NCBI RefSeq assembly: GCF_000468095.1
Contig: NZ_ASZC01000014.1
Location: 1-64,000 of the forward strand
Source: Pantoea sp. AS-PWVM4
GTDB taxonomy: Bacteria; Pseudomonadota; Gammaproteobacteria; Enterobacterales; Enterobacteriaceae
Direction: 5' to 3'
Length of the DNA stretch: 64,000 bases
Both the position numbers and the translations under genes were made by a program. The notes under the pieces are model-generated. The model saw only the letters and a program-made list of their open reading frames with translations. It did not search any database and was not told the DNA's origin. This document shows positions 60,280-64,000 of this stretch, in pieces; position 1 is the first letter of the stretch; the number at the start of each line of letters is the position of its first letter.

Positions 60280-61209
60280 ATGTCTAATCTTCCCTGCATT
60301 GGGCGTTTCGCCCCCTCTCCCTCTGGTGAACTTCATTTTGGCTCGCTGATTGCTGCAACAGGCAGCTACCTGAGTGCGCGTGCACAACAAGGGCGTTGGC
60401 TGGTGCGTATCGAAGATATCGATCCACCGCGTGAAGTGCCCGGTGCCGCCAGCCGCATTTTGCAGCAGCTGGAGCAGTATGGATTGCATTGGGATGGCGA
60501 AGTGTTGTGGCAGTCGCAGCGCCATGAAGCATACCGTGAAGCCTTAAACTGGCTACGCGAGCAGCGCCAGAGCTATTTTTGCACCTGTACGCGCAGCCGT
60601 ATTCAGCAGTTGGGCGGTTTTTATGATGGTCATTGCCGCGATTTGCAGCTCGGATCACACCATGCCGCGCTACGCCTGCGCCAGCATACGCCGGTGTATG
60701 GCTTTGACGATCGTCTGCGCGGTCATCTGGTTGCTGATACCCGGCTGGCAGAGGAAGATTTTATTATTCACCGCCGTGATGGCCTGTTTGCCTATAACCT
60801 GGCGGTGGTGGTAGATGACCATTTTCAGGGTGTCAGCGAGATTGTTCGCGGCGCGGATTTGATTGAACCAACGGTGCGCCAGGTAGCCCTGTATCAACAG
60901 TTTGGCTGGCCAGTCCCTGCGTATCTGCATTTGCCGCTGGCGGTGAATACCGATGGCAACAAACTGTCCAAGCAGAACCATGCCCCCGCGCTACCCGCGG
61001 GCGATGCGCGACCGTTGCTGGTTCAGGCGTTAAACTTTTTGGGTCAACCGGTATCAGAAGGATGGCAGGATGAATCGCTGGAAACCCTGTTAAAACAGGC
61101 GGTCGCCCGGTGGAATATCCGTCTGATCCCACAGGAAAACGCCCTGAAGCCGGATGAAACGACAACGCCATTCTCAAATGGTTCGCAACAAGCTATGATT
61201 AGCCGCTGA
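60280..61209 (+). CDS. gluQ: Glutamyl-Q tRNA(Asp) synthetase
   Basis: GluQ-RS (YadB) adds glutamate to queuosine 34 of tRNA-Asp and resembles the catalytic half of glutamyl-tRNA synthetase. The 309 residues carry the HIGH-equivalent in [13 protein letters not shown] and KLSKQNHA as the KMSKS-equivalent. A zinc site is indicated by FCTCTR with a later Tyr-Cys pair. The anticodon-binding domain is absent, as expected for the family. No strong Shine-Dalgarno is visible between the hairpin and the ATG. Confidence 0.96.
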   Translation: MSNLPCIGRFAPSPSGELHFGSLIAATGSYLSARAQQGRWLVRIEDIDPPREVPGAASRILQQLEQYGLHWDGEVLWQSQRHEAYREALNWLREQRQSYFCTCTRSRIQQLGGFYDGHCRDLQLGSHHAALRLRQHTPVYGFDDRLRGHLVADTRLAEEDFIIHRRDGLFAYNLAVVVDDHFQGVSEIVRGADLIEPTVRQVALYQQFGWPVPAYLHLPLAVNTDGNKLSKQNHAPALPAGDARPLLVQALNFLGQPVSEGWQDESLETLLKQAVARWNIRLIPQENALKPDETTTPFSNGSQQAMISR

Positions 61210-61237
61210 TTTTACCAACACCATTAATGTCACTGTC

Positions 61238-61250
61238 GAGGTGTCCCATT
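61238..61250 (+). promoter_or_regulatory. pcnB ribosome binding site and ATT start codon
   Basis: GAGGTG (61238-61243) lies four bases before ATT (61248-61250), which opens the reading frame [14 protein letters not shown]. coli pcnB is known to start with AUU at the same place, a rare codon that keeps poly(A) polymerase low. The next in-frame ATG upstream, at 61227, has no Shine-Dalgarno. Confidence 0.82.
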
Positions 61251-62657
61251 TTTACCCGAGTCGCTAATTTTTGCCGGAGAGTCCTCAAGCGTGACGAGGA
61301 GGTGCCTGAAGAGGTGGAAACCGAAAGTCTGATGACCGTCATTCCCCGTGAAAGCCACAACATCTCACGCAAAGATATCAGCGAAAATGCCCTCAAAGTG
61401 CTCTATCGCCTGAACAAAGCCGGTTACGAAGCCTACCTGGTAGGCGGCGGTGTGCGCGATTTACTGTTGGGTAAGAAACCAAAAGATTTCGATGTCACCA
61501 CTAACGCGACCCCGGAGCAGATGCGCAAATTGTTCCGCAACTGCCGTCTGGTGGGACGCCGTTTCCGCCTGGCCCATGTCATGTTCGGGCCGGAAGTGAT
61601 CGAAGTTGCCACTTTCCGTGGCCATCATCAGATGGATGAAGGCGAAGAAGATCGCAACAGCTCACAGCGCGGGCAAAACGGTATGCTGCTGCGCGATAAC
61701 ATCTTCGGCAGCATCGAAGATGATGCCCAGCGTCGTGACCTCACCATCAACAGCCTGTACTACAGCGTGGCCGATTTTACGGTGCGCGATTATGTCGGCG
61801 GTTTGCAGGATTTGCAGCAAGGCATCATTCGCCTGATTGGCGATCCGGAAACGCGCTATCGCGAAGACCCGGTGCGTATGCTGCGCGTGGTGCGTTTTGC
61901 CGCCAAACTGGATATGCGTATTGCGCCGGAGACTGCCGAGCCGATTCCGCATCTTGCCACCCTGCTGCATGACATTCCGCCCGCACGCCTGTTCGAAGAG
62001 TCGCTCAAGCTGCTGCAAGCCGGTTATGGCTACCGCACCTATCAGATGATGCGTGAGTATCAACTGTTCCAGCCGCTGTTCCCGACGTTGACGCGTGGCT
62101 TCACCGAACACAGCGACAGCCCGATGGAGCGCATGCTGGCACAGGTGCTGAAAAACACCGATACCCGCCTACAGAATGATATGCGCGTCAATCCGGCGTT
62201 CCTGTTTGCCGCGATGTTCTGGTATCCGCAGCTGGAATCTGCCGAACAAATCGCCCAGGAAAGCGGCCTGACCTATTACGATGCCTTTGCTCTGGCGATG
62301 AACGAAACGCTGGATGAAGCCTGCCGCGCGCTGGCGATTCCGAAGCGCATCACCACGCTGATTCGTGATATCTGGCAGTTACAACTGCGTATGTCGCGTC
62401 GCCACGGCAAACGTGCGTGGAAGCTGATGGAACATCCCAAGTTCCGCGCGGCCTATGACCTGCTGGCGCTGCGTGCCGAAGTGGAAAACAACCCGGAGCT
62501 GCAACGTCTGACGCAGTGGTGGGGGGAATTCCAGGCCGCCGCCCCGACGACGCAGAAAAACATGCTGAATACGCTGGGCGACGATCCGGCACCGCGCCGT
62601 AAACCACGTCGTCCTCGTCGCCGTCCTGCTGCCCCACGCAGCAACAGCGCGCCATGA
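61248..62657 (+). CDS. pcnB: Poly(A) polymerase I
   Basis: Adds 3' poly(A) tails that promote RNA decay and controls ColE1-type plasmid copy number. With the ATT start it has 469 residues; from the ATG at 61227, 476. The nucleotidyltransferase motif is [20 protein letters not shown], with the DxD-type acids in [22 protein letters not shown] and [19 protein letters not shown] are further family motifs. The C-terminus is strongly basic ([15 protein letters not shown]), usual for PcnB. folK overlaps the stop (ATGA). Confidence 0.97.
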   Translation: MFTRVANFCRRVLKRDEEVPEEVETESLMTVIPRESHNISRKDISENALKVLYRLNKAGYEAYLVGGGVRDLLLGKKPKDFDVTTNATPEQMRKLFRNCRLVGRRFRLAHVMFGPEVIEVATFRGHHQMDEGEEDRNSSQRGQNGMLLRDNIFGSIEDDAQRRDLTINSLYYSVADFTVRDYVGGLQDLQQGIIRLIGDPETRYREDPVRMLRVVRFAAKLDMRIAPETAEPIPHLATLLHDIPPARLFEESLKLLQAGYGYRTYQMMREYQLFQPLFPTLTRGFTEHSDSPMERMLAQVLKNTDTRLQNDMRVNPAFLFAAMFWYPQLESAEQIAQESGLTYYDAFALAMNETLDEACRALAIPKRITTLIRDIWQLQLRMSRRHGKRAWKLMEHPKFRAAYDLLALRAEVENNPELQRLTQWWGEFQAAAPTTQKNMLNTLGDDPAPRRKPRRPRRRPAAPRSNSAP

Positions 62658-63133
62658 CCCGCGTCTATCTCGCTTTAGGCAGTAACCTCGCCGACCCGCT
62701 GCATCAGGTTGATGCAGCGCTGGCGGCGCTGGATGCACTGCCGCACACCACCCGCGTTGCTACGTCGTCGCTGTACCGCACCCCGCCCTACGGCCCACCG
62801 GATCAACCGGATTACCTCAACGCGGTGGTGGCGCTGGAGACAGATTTGCCCGCAGAAACCTTGCTCGACCATACCCAGCGCATTGAGCTGGAACATGGCC
62901 GGGTGCGCAAAGCCGAGCGTTGGGGACCCCGCACCCTCGATCTGGATATCCTGCTGTTTGGCGATACGGTGATTAACACGCCGCGCCTGACGGTGCCGCA
63001 TTATGACATGCACAACCGCGCGTTTATGCTGCTGCCGCTGCTGGAGATCGCCCCTCAGTTGACGTTACCCGATGGCACCCCACTCGCTCCTGTGCTGGCA
63101 GCGCTCGACCAAAGCGCGATTCGTTTCTGGTAA
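62654..63133 (+). CDS. folK: 2-amino-4-hydroxy-6-hydroxymethyldihydropteridine pyrophosphokinase
   Basis: HPPK transfers pyrophosphate from ATP to the pterin in folate synthesis. The 159 residues match the family: [11 protein letters not shown] at the N-terminus, [18 protein letters not shown], the E/R-rich [21 protein letters not shown] carrying the Mg-binding aspartates, and [18 protein letters not shown]. The ATG overlaps the pcnB stop by four bases, so translation is coupled. Confidence 0.97.
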   Translation: MTRVYLALGSNLADPLHQVDAALAALDALPHTTRVATSSLYRTPPYGPPDQPDYLNAVVALETDLPAETLLDHTQRIELEHGRVRKAERWGPRTLDLDILLFGDTVINTPRLTVPHYDMHNRAFMLLPLLEIAPQLTLPDGTPLAPVLAALDQSAIRFW

Positions 63134-63208
63134 AATCGCACGCCAGTCATATCACCTGCACCGCCAATCCTTTACACTGCGCCCATCAGAAAATACTGAG
63201 AGAGTGCG

Positions 63209-64000
63209 ATGAAACCCACAACCATCTCCCATTTGCGCCAGTGGAAAGCCAGTGGCCGCAAATTTGCCACGCTGACGGCCTATGACTTCAGTTTTGCCCG
63301 CCTGTTTGCCGACGAAGGTATTCAGGTGCTGCTGATTGGTGATTCGCTCGGCATGACGGTACAGGGCCATGAATCGACCCTGCCGGTGACGGTCGCCGAT
63401 ATCGCTTATCATACCGCCGCAGTGCGTCGTGGTGCGCCACAGGCGCTGGTGATGGCTGACCTGCCGTTTATGAGTTATGCCACGCCCGCACAGACCTTTG
63501 ACAACGCGGCACAGTTGATGCGTGCCGGGGCCAACATGGTCAAACTGGAAGGCGGTGCCTGGCTGGCAGAAACCGTGCAGATGCTGACCGAGCGCGCGGT
63601 GCCGGTATGTGGTCATCTTGGCTTAACGCCGCAGTCGGTGAACATCTTCGGCGGTTATAAAGTTCAGGGCCGCGACGAAGCGGGTGCAGAACGTCTGCTG
63701 GCAGATGCGCTGGCGCTGGAAGCGGCTGGTGCGCAGTTACTGGTGCTGGAGTGCGTGCCGGTGGCGCTGGCAGAACGCGTCACCAAAGCGCTGGCGATTC
63801 CGGTCATCGGTATCGGCGCAGGCAATGTCACCGATGGACAAATTCTGGTGATGCACGATGCCTTTGGCATTACCGGCGGCCATATCCCGAAGTTTGCCAA
63901 AAATTTCCTCGCGGAAACCGGCGACATTCGCGCGGCGATTCGCCACTATATTGCCGAAGTTGAGGCGGGCAGCTATCCGGCCGCCGAACACAGTTTCCAG
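63209..64000 (+). CDS. panB: 3-methyl-2-oxobutanoate hydroxymethyltransferase (stop codon outside window)
   Basis: Ketopantoate hydroxymethyltransferase, first step of pantothenate synthesis. The window holds 264 codons, equal to the full E. coli length, ending AAEHSFQ at base 64000; the stop must follow immediately outside. A (beta/alpha)8 barrel is indicated by [29 protein letters not shown] (metal-binding Asp), [25 protein letters not shown] and [16 protein letters not shown]. The ATG at 63209 follows GAGAGAGTGC. panC is expected next. Confidence 0.96.
   Translation, partial: MKPTTISHLRQWKASGRKFATLTAYDFSFARLFADEGIQVLLIGDSLGMTVQGHESTLPVTVADIAYHTAAVRRGAPQALVMADLPFMSYATPAQTFDNAAQLMRAGANMVKLEGGAWLAETVQMLTERAVPVCGHLGLTPQSVNIFGGYKVQGRDEAGAERLLADALALEAAGAQLLVLECVPVALAERVTKALAIPVIGIGAGNVTDGQILVMHDAFGITGGHIPKFAKNFLAETGDIRAAIRHYIAEVEAGSYPAAEHSFQ

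Overview
This 64 kb window is chromosomal core sequence from a gammaproteobacterium of the order Enterobacterales. Every conserved gene is closest in my memory to the E. coli K-12 protein of the same name, and the order from panB to the metNIQ-gmhB-rrn junction matches the E. coli 3-5 minute region, read in reverse. The differences from E. coli suggest Erwiniaceae (Pantoea/Erwinia): no nlpE-yaeQ, yadS or clcA at their usual positions, a c-type cytochrome beside tilS, an alginate-lyase-family gene behind cdaR, and short GC-rich palindromes of a kind I associate with Pantoea. The genus is an inference. I see no prophage, insertion sequence, CRISPR array, tRNA gene or obvious horizontally acquired island.

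Layout. 1-135: promoters of an rRNA operon that runs off the left edge on the minus strand. 190-4702: gmhB, the methionine importer metNIQ, rcsF and trmO. 4794-9733: proS, arfB, yaeP-rof, a cytochrome c, tilS and a glyoxalase-like gene. 9809-31898: a long run of minus-strand essential genes, transcribed right to left as rpsB-tsf-pyrH-frr-dxr-ispU-cdsA-rseP-bamA-skp-lpxD-fabZ-lpxA-lpxB-rnhB-dnaE-accA-ldcC. It joins translation, isoprenoid and undecaprenyl synthesis, phospholipid and lipid A synthesis, outer-membrane protein assembly and replication. 32215-37395: map, glnD, dapD and yaeH on the plus strand. 37423-43155: cdaR with the alginate-lyase-family gene, degP and dgt on the minus strand. 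43255-46982: mtnN-btuF, a small secreted protein, erpA and hemL. 47048-55641: the ferric hydroxamate system fhuACDB under a probable Fur box, then mrcB. 55736-64000: hrpB (minus), then thpR-sfsA, dksA-gluQ, pcnB-folK and panB, whose stop codon lies just outside the window.

Functional links. Envelope biogenesis dominates: BamA, Skp, DegP, RseP, the Lpx enzymes, CdsA, IspU, PBP1B and RcsF act in building the envelope or sensing its stress. degP carries a near-consensus sigma-E promoter. Start codons are often non-ATG: GTG for gmhB, yaeP, skp, frr and btuF, TTG for ldcC and hrpB, and ATT for pcnB.

The hunt found no undescribed multi-gene system. The best leads are small: a family of short palindromes, one copy of which supplies the fhuB stop codon; ERIC-type elements inside the frr region and upstream of dksA; a repeated terminator module; a lineage-specific secreted protein; a possible GTG internal start in mrcB; and the conserved ATT start of pcnB.
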